The position numbers were made by a program, and so were the translations under genes. A stretch of 6,761 nucleotides of DNA from Ohtaekwangia sp. (GTDB lineage: Bacteria; Bacteroidota; Bacteroidia; Cytophagales; Cyclobacteriaceae), in the NCBI GenBank assembly GCA_021155195.1, contig JAJNPV010000032.1, forward strand, positions 1-6,761, given 5' to 3'. How positions within the stretch are numbered: position 1 is the stretch's first letter; each line of letters starts with the position of its first letter. Positions 1 through 5,709 of the stretch are shown here, in pieces. Below the pieces are notes generated by a model. The model did not search any database. It saw only the letters and a program-made list of their open reading frames with translations, and had not been told where the DNA came from.

Positions 1-42
1 TTATTTGAGATCAGCATTCATGATGGGGCATTATCAGAATAT

Positions 43-459
43 CTAATGATCTTTTTTTGCACTATTTAGTCTACGCAAAAAGTCACGCATTGTTTCCCTA
101 AAACTTTCAGGCGCGATGGATTCTGTTGCTCTTGAGTTTAAATCAAATATCTTTTGAAAGCCGATTTGATCACACTGAATGGTCGCCATTGACCAATCAC
201 CAAACATTCTTTTATCAGCATATGAAATATAAATAATCTTATTGAGGCTGTTACGTTTGTCCTCACAAATGGTGATATATTTTTTAAGCACTGCCTGTTC
301 AGGACCCTCTAGCACCTGCATAAATAAATGACCTCCATATAACAAAACGCCTGTGAGACCAACCTCTTGATTATTTTTCTGAGACTTTTCTAATATTTCA
401 GCAATATCCTGCTCTGTAATATTTTGTGTTGCTTGGCTGCTGTATAACAATCTAATCAT
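43..459 (-). CDS. Short BLUF-domain blue-light photoreceptor (FAD-binding)
   Basis: The 138-residue protein is almost entirely one BLUF domain (about residues 1-95) with a short helical C-terminal tail. Every residue of the BLUF photocycle is present with AppA-like spacing: Tyr6 (in LLYSS), Asn30 (in KNN), Gln48 (in FMQVLEGP), Trp89 and Met91 (in DWSM). The family binds FAD non-covalently, and light rearranges the Tyr-Gln hydrogen bonds at the flavin. No EAL, GGDEF or other output domain is fused, so it belongs to the stand-alone class (PixD and BlsA are examples) that signals by protein-protein contact. The partner cannot be told from this window. The start is supported by AGGAG (complement of 464-468) four bases upstream of the ATG. 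It is divergent from the EF-hand gene. Location is cytoplasmic. The fold assignment is very sure; the physiological output is unknown. Confidence 0.95.
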   Translation of the reverse strand: MIRLLYSSQATQNITEQDIAEILEKSQKNNQEVGLTGVLLYGGHLFMQVLEGPEQAVLKKYITICEDKRNSLNKIIYISYADKRMFGDWSMATIQCDQIGFQKIFDLNSRATESIAPESFRETMRDFLRRLNSAKKDH

Positions 460-602
460 AAAACTCCTGCTTTATCATTCATACCTTGTATCGAATGGCA
501 CTCTAGTTTGAATACAAAATACTAGCGACTAACAATCGTGAATGCACTAATCTTAAATTAATACACCCTCAAAAAATCTTTCTATCAATCGCGTGTCAAC
601 AG

Positions 603-608
603 TATACT
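603..608 (+). promoter_or_regulatory. Candidate -10 element (TATACT) for the EF-hand gene
   Basis: TATACT differs from the sigma70 -10 consensus at one position and lies 57 bp before the EF-hand start codon. No good -35 hexamer is found 16-18 bp upstream. The rest of the 206-bp divergent spacer (460-665) shows no gene; its other supported sites are the ribosome binding sites of the two flanking genes (AGGAG for BLUF, AAGGA for EF-hand). I could not identify a convincing BLUF promoter on the minus strand. Confidence 0.3.
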
Positions 609-665
609 GACTGTAACGTTAATTAAGCCAGCAGTCGCTTATTTGTAATTTAAAAGGAATTTTTT

Positions 666-956
666 ATGAAAATGACACAGATTTTACTCACAACTACTTT
701 GCTACTCGGTATTACACAAACGGCTTACGCTGATCATCATGGTGGCGAAGATGGAAAACAGGGCTGTCATAAAGCAGATACCAATAATGATGGCGCAATA
801 TCGCGTGACGAATTTATGGCTAAACATCAAGCCCGTGCTGAAAAAATGTTCACAAAATTAGATGCAAATAAAGACGGTAAGATTGACAGTGCGGAACGTA
901 AAGCAGCGCATCAAGGTGCAGGTCATCACCACTCAAAAGATGAGAAAAAGCCGTAA
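666..956 (+). CDS. Small exported protein with two EF-hand calcium-binding loops
   Basis: The 96-residue product starts with a Sec-type signal peptide: basic MKM start, hydrophobic core at residues 5-17, and AYA at 20-22, giving likely cleavage before Asp23. The mature protein of about 74 residues should be periplasmic. Two canonical 12-residue EF-hand loops follow. Loop 1 covers residues 38-49 with ligands D38, N40, D42, S46 and E49. Loop 2 covers 66-77 with D66, N68, D70, D74 and E77. Both have the central Gly and the hydrophobic residue at position 8. The mature protein is rich in His (HH at 24-25, HHH at 87-89) and charged residues and has one Cys (C34). The family binds calcium; a specific role as buffer, sensor or metal-binding protein is unknown, and the His clusters could bind other metals. 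AAGGA at 654-658, seven bases before the ATG, supports the start. It is a single-gene unit ending at a hairpin. Confidence 0.9.
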   Translation: MKMTQILLTTTLLLGITQTAYADHHGGEDGKQGCHKADTNNDGAISRDEFMAKHQARAEKMFTKLDANKDGKIDSAERKAAHQGAGHHHSKDEKKP

Positions 957-991
957 TAACAAACTACATGTAAAAAGCTCATTTCGAATAG

Positions 992-1033
992 ATACTGGTC
1001 TATCTGGACTGTTCATCAATGATGAACCAGTAT
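992..1033. terminator. Hairpin between convergent genes, likely bidirectional terminator
   Basis: A near-perfect stem is formed by 1008-1017 (ACTGTTCATC) and 1021-1031 (GATGAACCAGT), with loop AAT and one bulged C. An alternative outer pairing joins ATACTGGT (992-999) with ACCAGTAT (1026-1033). It sits between the stop codons of the EF-hand gene and the convergent FemAB-like gene. The plus-strand T-rich tail is weak (TATTTATT), so termination strength is uncertain. Confidence 0.6.
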
Positions 1034-1045
1034 TTATTCATGCCC

Positions 1046-1954
1046 CTAGTCTTTGGACTTAAATGGCGCACGCTCATCAAGCTCGTTAGCATAGGCTGCA
1101 ACTCCTTTTGATTCCTGCACTACAAAATCTTCAATAGCAACGGCAAAGTCTGGGTTTGCAATTTGGTGAAAAGAACAAGTGGGCCTAGCCTTAAATCCAC
1201 GCGCAAGCTTATGCTCACCTTGCGCACCACCTTCAAAAAATTCAATTTTCTCTGTAATACAAAATATCTGTGCTTGATAATAGCAAAGCTCAAAGTGAAG
1301 ATTGGGAACATATTGCATCGATCCCCAGTATCGACCGTACAGCGTTACTTCATCGTAAATATTTAATGCAGCTGCGATTGGCTTCTCGTCTAGATACGCC
1401 AGTATCAACAAGATATTCTGCGGCATACTATTACCGATTGTTGTGAAAAACTCCCTTGTAAGATATGGCGTAGATCGGTGCTCTCGATACGTACTTTCAT
1501 AGCATTGATAGAAAAAATTCCACTGTTCGGGAGTAATTCCCTCCCCCTTAACTTGTAGACATATCACGCCTGAGTCTGTGACTTTTTTCCTTTCTTGCCT
1601 AATCTTTTTACGCTTATTGTGACTTAATTGACTTAAGAATTCGTCAAAATCAGAGTAATCCAGATTTTGCCAACGGAACTGCACGCCTTGCCTCTGCATC
1701 CATCCGGCTTGTTTAAACCACTCTGCAGAATCATCATCGGGAAACAATACGTGCGCTGATGACATTTTGTTTTGTCGCATTATTTGCGACAAGGCATTGA
1801 CAATCAACGCCTTAGTATCAGGATGGTTTGTGAGAAGCCGCGAGCTAGTGATTGGCGTAAATGGAATGGCTGAAACAAGCTTAGGGTAGTAGGATAAACC
1901 GTTGCGTTCATATGCCTCGGCCCATACCCAATCAAACACTTGTGTCAATACCAT
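1046..1954 (-). pseudogene. 5'-truncated FemAB-like (DUF482-type) GNAT-fold protein
   Basis: The open frame of 302 residues matches the neighbouring full-length FemAB-like protein (375 residues, plus strand) without net gaps from VFDW (residues 6-9 here, 78-81 there) to the C terminus. Shared blocks include WAEAY, YYPK, PFTP, HVLFPD, KRKKIRQ, EHRS-PYL, LYGRYWG and the signature FEGGAQGEHK (240-249). The family (PF04339) is related to FemAB/FemX aminoacyltransferases with a GNAT fold; its substrate in proteobacteria is not established. About 72 N-terminal residues are missing. In-frame codons before the ATG read non-homologous sequence back to a stop at 1991-1993, and no Shine-Dalgarno sequence is seen, so the ATG is probably fortuitous. 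The missing part would form much of the first acyltransferase lobe, so activity is doubtful. The body of the gene shows no frameshift or internal stop, suggesting recent truncation. A functional short protein cannot be excluded. Confidence 0.75.
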
Positions 1955-2090
1955 TAAAACAAGAATATTTGTCCAAGTAGAGTTGATTGTTCATTATGAT
2001 TTACATCTCACGTCTGAACATCTCTAAAAGTCTTAAATCATTTTATAAACTTTGTAGGTTTGAATTGTTTCTACTTTAAATATTTATATT

Positions 2091-2123
2091 TGAAAAGTGA
2101 TATAAGTGTTGGATCACGTTTCA
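2091..2123. promoter_or_regulatory. 11-bp inverted repeat in the divergent spacer, candidate operator
   Basis: TGAAAAGTGAT (2091-2101) and ATCACGTTTCA (2113-2123) are inverted copies matching at 10 of 11 positions, separated by 11 bases, so the half-site centres are 22 bp apart (two helical turns). A -10-like TATAAG (2101-2106) lies inside, and the plus-strand FemAB-like gene begins 87 bp downstream. A dimeric regulator site is a reasonable inference; a transcript hairpin is an alternative. The rest of the spacer is AT-rich without a gene. Confidence 0.4.
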
Positions 2124-2176
2124 TTTCAAATAAAAGGATTAATATTATTTATGTATTCACTTCTGATGAGACTTGA

Positions 2177-2199
2177 ATTTTTCAAATGTATTTTTCAAA
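2177..2199. repeat. Short direct repeat ATTTTTCAAA x2
   Basis: The 10-mer ATTTTTCAAA occurs at 2177-2186 and 2190-2199, a 13-bp period, just before the FemAB-like start codon. The second copy runs into the ribosome binding site. In AT-rich DNA this may be chance. Confidence 0.35.
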
Positions 2200-2209
2200 G
2201 AGTTAACTA

Positions 2210-3337
2210 ATGGAAAAGATACTCATTGTAGACACATTAAAAGATGTTGATGAACTGGAGTGGAATTCAATTACAGGATCAAATCCATTCCTTCAATTCT
2301 ACTTTTTAACTGCACTTAGAGAAACAGGGTGCGCAGCTAGCAATACTGGCTGGACTCAACAATTTATACTTTACTACAAGAATGATACTCTTGTTGGAGC
2401 AGCACCAATGTATTTAAAAACACATTCAAGGGGTGAGTTTGTTTTTGACTTTGCTTGGGCTGAAGCTTATAAAAACCATGGTTTGCAATACTATCCTAAA
2501 GCAGTTATTGCAGTTCCATTCACTCCCGTAACTGGCCCCAGACTTATTGGCTCATCAATCAATGATAAGTTAACAATTGCAAAGGCAGCAATTAATTACA
2601 CTGCAAAAATGGGAATATCTTCTATTCATGTTCTTTTCCCAGACCCTGCTGATTTAACTACTCTTAAGGCGGCTGGGTTTTCGATTAGAGAGGGAATTCA
2701 ATTTCATTGGCGTAATAAAGAATATCAAAATTTTAATGAATTCTTAAATTGCATGAAACATGACAAAAGGAAAAAGATTCGTCAGTCAAGAAACTTAATT
2801 TCAAAGTCAAACGTAACTTTTAAGTGGTTATTAGGAAGTGACATTACTAATGAATACTTAGATTTTTTTTATTACTGTTATTCAAAAACATACTTCGAGC
2901 ATAGGTCAAGGCCTTACCTTTCAATTGAGTTTTTCAAAAGAATAATTAACAAATCTCCAGAATCATTTTTATTGATTGTTGCTAAAAATGACAATGAGTC
3001 GATAGCTAGCGCTCTGAATGTAGTTGGAGATGGAGTTTTGTATGGTCGATATTGGGGTTGTTCAAAGTTTATTAGCGGCTTACATTTTGAGACTTGCTAT
3101 CTTCAAGCAATTGAATATTGCATTCAAAATAAAATAGCTTTATTTGAAGGTGGTGCTCAGGGCGAGCATAAAATTGCAAGAGGCTTGCTTCCAACCAAAA
3201 CATATTCTGCTCATTGGATATCAGACTCTCGATTTTCTGGCGCGATTGACAACTTCTTGGACGACGAAATTAACTCTATGCAACAACATTTTAAAGAGCT
3301 TGAAGAATCTACCCCATTCAAGAAATCTTTGATTTAG
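2210..3337 (+). CDS. FemAB-like (DUF482-type) GNAT-fold acyltransferase-like protein
   Basis: The 375-residue length is about usual for the PF04339 'peptidoglycan biosynthesis/recognition' FemAB-like family. The N-terminal lobe includes GAAPMYLKTHSRGEFVFDFAWAEAY (positions 63-87) and PFTPVTGPRL (about 104-113). The C-terminal lobe has KRKKIRQ, EHRSRPYLS, LYGRYWG and the signature FEGGAQGEHKIARG (312-325). Relatives in Gram-positive bacteria transfer amino acids from tRNA to lipid-linked peptidoglycan precursors; in proteobacteria the substrate is unknown, so the function is inferred only as acyl or aminoacyl transfer. It is cytosolic, with no signal peptide or membrane segment. AAGAG at 2198-2202, seven bases before the ATG, and an in-frame TAA at 2204-2206 fix the start. 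The gene is clearly AT-richer than its truncated paralogue on the other strand, which argues for separate origin (transfer) over a fresh tandem duplication. Confidence 0.85.
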   Translation: MEKILIVDTLKDVDELEWNSITGSNPFLQFYFLTALRETGCAASNTGWTQQFILYYKNDTLVGAAPMYLKTHSRGEFVFDFAWAEAYKNHGLQYYPKAVIAVPFTPVTGPRLIGSSINDKLTIAKAAINYTAKMGISSIHVLFPDPADLTTLKAAGFSIREGIQFHWRNKEYQNFNEFLNCMKHDKRKKIRQSRNLISKSNVTFKWLLGSDITNEYLDFFYYCYSKTYFEHRSRPYLSIEFFKRIINKSPESFLLIVAKNDNESIASALNVVGDGVLYGRYWGCSKFISGLHFETCYLQAIEYCIQNKIALFEGGAQGEHKIARGLLPTKTYSAHWISDSRFSGAIDNFLDDEINSMQQHFKELEESTPFKKSLI

Positions 3338-3363
3338 AAATAATAAAGGGCGGATTCAAGTTT

Positions 3364-3393
3364 GAAGTGCAACTGAGTATTCCTGCACAAAGG
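3364..3393 (+). repeat. Degenerate 30-bp direct repeat, copy 1 (left of DUF4365 gene)
   Basis: Positions 3364-3393 match 5428-5457 at 23 of 30 bases without gaps; the core GAGTATTC-TGC--AAAGG (3375-3393) matches at 16 of 19. The pair flanks the DUF4365 gene at a distance of 2064 bp. If read in the frame matching the second copy, it gives EVQLSIPAQR against EVKVSILAKR. It may be a remnant of a duplicated gene segment, an IS end or chance. Confidence 0.3.
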
Positions 3394-3410
3394 AGTCGGC
3401 TCAAAGGTGT

Positions 3411-3422
3411 CTAGTAAACTAG
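3411..3422. promoter_or_regulatory. Palindrome CTAGT-AA-ACTAG, possible operator
   Basis: This perfect 5-bp inverted repeat with a 2-bp centre lies 6 bp before the TTCACA of the promoter candidate for the DUF4365 gene. Position alone suggests a regulator site; the arms are short. The surrounding 161-bp spacer (3338-3498) has no supportable gene. Confidence 0.25.
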
Positions 3423-3428
3423 TGGCGA

Positions 3429-3459
3429 TTCACAGTAAAATTAGTTCCTGAATTACAAT
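3429..3459 (+). promoter_or_regulatory. Candidate promoter of the DUF4365 gene
   Basis: TTCACA (3429-3434, five of six to the -35 consensus) and TACAAT (3454-3459, five of six to the -10) are separated by 19 bp, longer than ideal. They would start transcription about 33 bases before the ATG at 3499. Confidence 0.3.
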
Positions 3460-3498
3460 AAATGCATTTCACCTTCCAAAATAGATCGATCCTTAAGA

Positions 3499-5391
3499 AT
3501 GACACATAGACCAAAACAACATCAACTCGAGGATCTTTCACGCGCTAAATACAATCTGGCTATACCTATAAATTGGGTATTGCGAGACAAGGATAAAGAT
3601 TATGGTATTGATGCTGAAGTAGAGATATTTGACTCCAATGGTCTGGCTACGGGACTTATATATTTAGTACAGCTAAAAGCAACGGGTAGTGATGACATAA
3701 AAGTTATCAAAAGAGTTGACTTAGAAACTTCTACTTTAAAATATTACGAGAAATTAGATTTGCCTGTACTTATAGTCCGCTATTCGGAAAAAGAGGATAT
3801 TTTTTATTGTAAATGGGTTTATGAGATTGATTTTGCAAAAATAAAACAAGGTGCTAAGACGGTAAGATTAAATTTCCGCGATGAGGAAAAATGGGATCAT
3901 AAATCACCTCAAAAGGTAATGCATTACCTAAAAAAATTAAGATTAGTCAGGTCTGGGGATTTCTCTTTACCAGTGTCTACATTCATTGAGATAAATAGTA
4001 GCTTCACATATGAGCATTCTCACGGCTCCTTACTTGCTGGTCTTAGAAAGGCAATGCAATCCTACCCTCATTTTGTAAAATATGAGAGAGAAAAAGATGA
4101 ATGTCTACTTTTAGTCAAAATATGCGATAGAGATTTAATTATAGATTTGATCTCAATTGCTCAATTTACTGCGAATGGCATAAATCATATCAATGATGAA
4201 GAATTTTTTGATAAAAGTGTTCAACTTATACTTTTTGGATTAGCAGCCACTTTAATAAAAGTTGGGCAAATCGAGATGGCAGCTAATATTTTCTTAGATA
4301 AAACACTAGTAGATAGTTTTTTCAAATCTAACGACTTTCTTCACTTTTATATTCCTATACTTCTTAAAACATCAAAATATAGCGATGTAATTGATGCTGT
4401 GTGTAAGAAAATGGACTCTGAAAGTAGTAATTTTTTAGAGTCCATTACAACATTGTCTATGCTTAACGTATTAGATATAAATGATCAAAATAAATGTTTC
4501 AAATTTCAACAATTACTTGATAAATCCCTAGAGAAGAATATCGCTTCAGGGTTAAAACCTGCAATTGGCGTCTCCCATTACAACCTAGGCAATCATTACC
4601 GTAGTAGATCTATGATGAAGGAATCCATCCTTCATTACTTAATGGCCAGAAAGTTTCAAGGTGAATATTTAGAAAAACATTACTACTATGAAGAGTTAGC
4701 AGGCGTCTTATTTGAAATGGGTAAATATCGATTTTCAGCTAGGTTTTATGAACTTGCCATACAAAAAGGTGGACCTGAATCAATAAGGCCGTTATATGCA
4801 GATGCGCTAATGTTGAGTGGTCAATATAAGTTAGCAAAAGATGTTTTTCAAGAATACTTTATGTCAGTTACAGAAGTCCATTCTGAGTGGCATCTCAAAC
4901 ATTATTGTTTAAATATGTTGATTGATATTACTGGGCTAGAAAACCAAAGGCGTTTAAAACAAAAGGCTATTAGCGCAATAAATTTTTCAAAGGCAGGAAC
5001 CCCATCCTTTGAAGATAATTTAATGGTAGCAATTAATCTAGACGCTCTTTGTAGTGACGCATGGTTTAACTTGGGAATTATTAAAAACAAATCATCCCAA
5101 AAAGAACTGGCAACATTTTGTTTTTTAATGAGTGGGCTTGTTAATAAAGGTGATGTTGAATCTTGGGTAAATGCTACATTGTGTAGCCTAAATCAGGCTG
5201 ATATTGATACTTTACGGTTGATTGTTTCAACTGCATATTTTTTCAATGAAGAGGACTATCTATTATCGCTTTATGATGAATTAGCACTTCATCCTCATGA
5301 AATGCACACCTTAGTAATCGATCTAATAGAAACGTTATTAAGAGACTATAAAAGACCGAATGAGCCTCGTATTGCGAGAGTGATGAATTAA
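3499..5391 (+). CDS. DUF4365 nuclease-like domain fused to TPR-like repeats; candidate defence protein
   Basis: This is a 630-residue protein of unproven function. Residues ~8-120 fit DUF4365, a PD-(D/E)xK-type fold: Glu11 in the first helix, KDYGIDAEVEIF (33-44) with Asp38 and Glu40 as candidate metal ligands, then VQLK (57-60), the Q-x-K form used by Mrr-like nucleases, and a following LPVLIVRYSE strand. Residues ~160-345 match nothing I recognise. From ~358 on there are helical TPR-like pairs: NLGNHYRSRSMMKESILHYLMA (~361-382), LAGVLFEMGKYRFSARFYELAI (~398-423), YADALMLSGQYKLAKDVFQEY (~432-456) and a possible one at ~521-548. A DNA- or RNA-cleaving effector with a sensing or scaffold tail, as in antiphage proteins, is inferred. 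No signal peptide or membrane segment is seen. The ribosome binding site is weak (only AAG near the ATG). The gene is AT-rich and followed without gap by another ORF. A non-defence role cannot be excluded. Confidence 0.8.
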   Translation: MTHRPKQHQLEDLSRAKYNLAIPINWVLRDKDKDYGIDAEVEIFDSNGLATGLIYLVQLKATGSDDIKVIKRVDLETSTLKYYEKLDLPVLIVRYSEKEDIFYCKWVYEIDFAKIKQGAKTVRLNFRDEEKWDHKSPQKVMHYLKKLRLVRSGDFSLPVSTFIEINSSFTYEHSHGSLLAGLRKAMQSYPHFVKYEREKDECLLLVKICDRDLIIDLISIAQFTANGINHINDEEFFDKSVQLILFGLAATLIKVGQIEMAANIFLDKTLVDSFFKSNDFLHFYIPILLKTSKYSDVIDAVCKKMDSESSNFLESITTLSMLNVLDINDQNKCFKFQQLLDKSLEKNIASGLKPAIGVSHYNLGNHYRSRSMMKESILHYLMARKFQGEYLEKHYYYEELAGVLFEMGKYRFSARFYELAIQKGGPESIRPLYADALMLSGQYKLAKDVFQEYFMSVTEVHSEWHLKHYCLNMLIDITGLENQRRLKQKAISAINFSKAGTPSFEDNLMVAINLDALCSDAWFNLGIIKNKSSQKELATFCFLMSGLVNKGDVESWVNATLCSLNQADIDTLRLIVSTAYFFNEEDYLLSLYDELALHPHEMHTLVIDLIETLLRDYKRPNEPRIARVMN

Positions 5392-5427
5392 ATGGGACGC
5401 GCAAAGGACATTGTAAGAGAAATTGCA

Positions 5428-5457
5428 GAGGTTAAAGTGAGTATTCTTGCCAAAAGG
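5428..5457 (+). repeat. Degenerate 30-bp direct repeat, copy 2 (right of DUF4365 gene)
   Basis: This partner of 3364-3393 (23 of 30 bases identical) lies inside the small ORF after the DUF4365 gene and ends exactly where the IS21-like repeats begin. Confidence 0.3.
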
Positions 5458-5510
5458 TACCACTCAATATTGCAGGAAATGTGCCACATATTACTGCTCA
5501 AATGCACCAC
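5457..5510. repeat. Three tandem GNNCCAC repeats, possible IS21-family end remnant
   Basis: GTACCAC (5457-5463), GTGCCAC (5481-5487) and GCACCAC (5504-5510) recur at 24- and 23-bp spacing, the first two followed by similar tails (GGAAAT and CAAAT before the next copy). IS21-family elements are known to carry several such internal repeats of the TGTACCACTTT type near their ends. No istA or istB gene is present here, so at most a remnant end is left. Confidence 0.35.
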
Positions 5511-5562
5511 TTGCTACTACATTGAGAAAACAATTGCTTTTTATTTGTTAGTGACTGCAAAA

Positions 5563-5575
5563 TCCGCAAAGCGGA
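5563..5575. other. Small hairpin TCCGC-AAA-GCGGA
   Basis: A perfect 5-bp GC-rich stem with a three-base loop lies just before the end of the small ORF. There is no T-tract behind it, so it is not a convincing terminator; possibly part of a mobile-element end. Confidence 0.3.
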
Positions 5576-5648
5576 CGGTCAACTAAAGAAGCTAACAGAC
5601 TGTAATCGGCCGAGGCTGTGTCAAAACACTCATAAATTGCATCTTAAA

Positions 5649-5677
5649 TAAACACATTAATCTAGTTATTGTATAAT
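5649..5677 (+). promoter_or_regulatory. Transposase promoter inside the IS
   Basis: A perfect -10 TATAAT (5672-5677) stands 17 bp after TAAACA (5649-5654, four of six to the -35 consensus). Transcription would begin near 5684, which makes the ATG at 5686 nearly leaderless and favours the ATG at 5710 as translation start. Confidence 0.6.
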
Positions 5678-5709
5678 GTAACCATATGATTATATTGTTT
5701 TATTTAAAT

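Larger units (their letters stand above)
5392..5586 (+). pseudogene. Broken ORF coupled to the DUF4365 gene
   Basis: The ATG follows the TAA of the DUF4365 gene with no gap, an arrangement that allows translational coupling; GAGAG at 5376-5380 could serve as ribosome binding site. The first ~25 residues (MGRAKDIVREIAEVKV, then ILAKRYHS) look like a soluble protein start. From memory they resemble the beginning of phage and plasmid Mom-like or GNAT-like proteins that open with MGRAKD and soon have a K-x-x-HYSGK-type motif; this is a recollection, not a search result. After residue ~25 the reading turns Cys-, Leu- and Tyr-rich and low in protein character, coinciding with the IS21-like repeats, so the gene is probably cut off there. 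Length is 64 residues. It could instead be a chance ORF. Confidence 0.35.

Noticed and set aside
1..42. Possible 3' end of another minus-strand gene (TTA at 1-3)
   Set aside because: Three bases at the window edge cannot support a gene call, and the 42 bases show nothing else.
862..1062. 66-residue plus-strand ORF overlapping the EF-hand gene end
   Set aside because: It is an out-of-frame shadow of the EF-hand gene running through the terminator hairpin, with no protein-family character.
1120..1366. Short ORFs on both strands inside the truncated FemAB-like gene
   Set aside because: They overlap a frame with clear family homology and have no recognisable features of their own.
2097..2117. 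GTGAT...ATCAC as a possible CRP/FNR site
   Set aside because: The arms are 11 bases apart, too far for the CRP consensus TGTGA-N6-TCACA and not FNR-like.
3144..3332. 62-residue ORF within the intact FemAB-like gene
   Set aside because: Out-of-frame shadow of a conserved coding region.
3355..3366. TTCAA-GT-TTGAA as a terminator of the FemAB-like gene
   Set aside because: The stem is only five AT-rich pairs with a two-base loop and no T-tract, so it would not be a stable terminator.
4902..5090. 62-residue minus-strand ORF inside the DUF4365 gene
   Set aside because: Antisense shadow with no ribosome binding site or recognisable motif.
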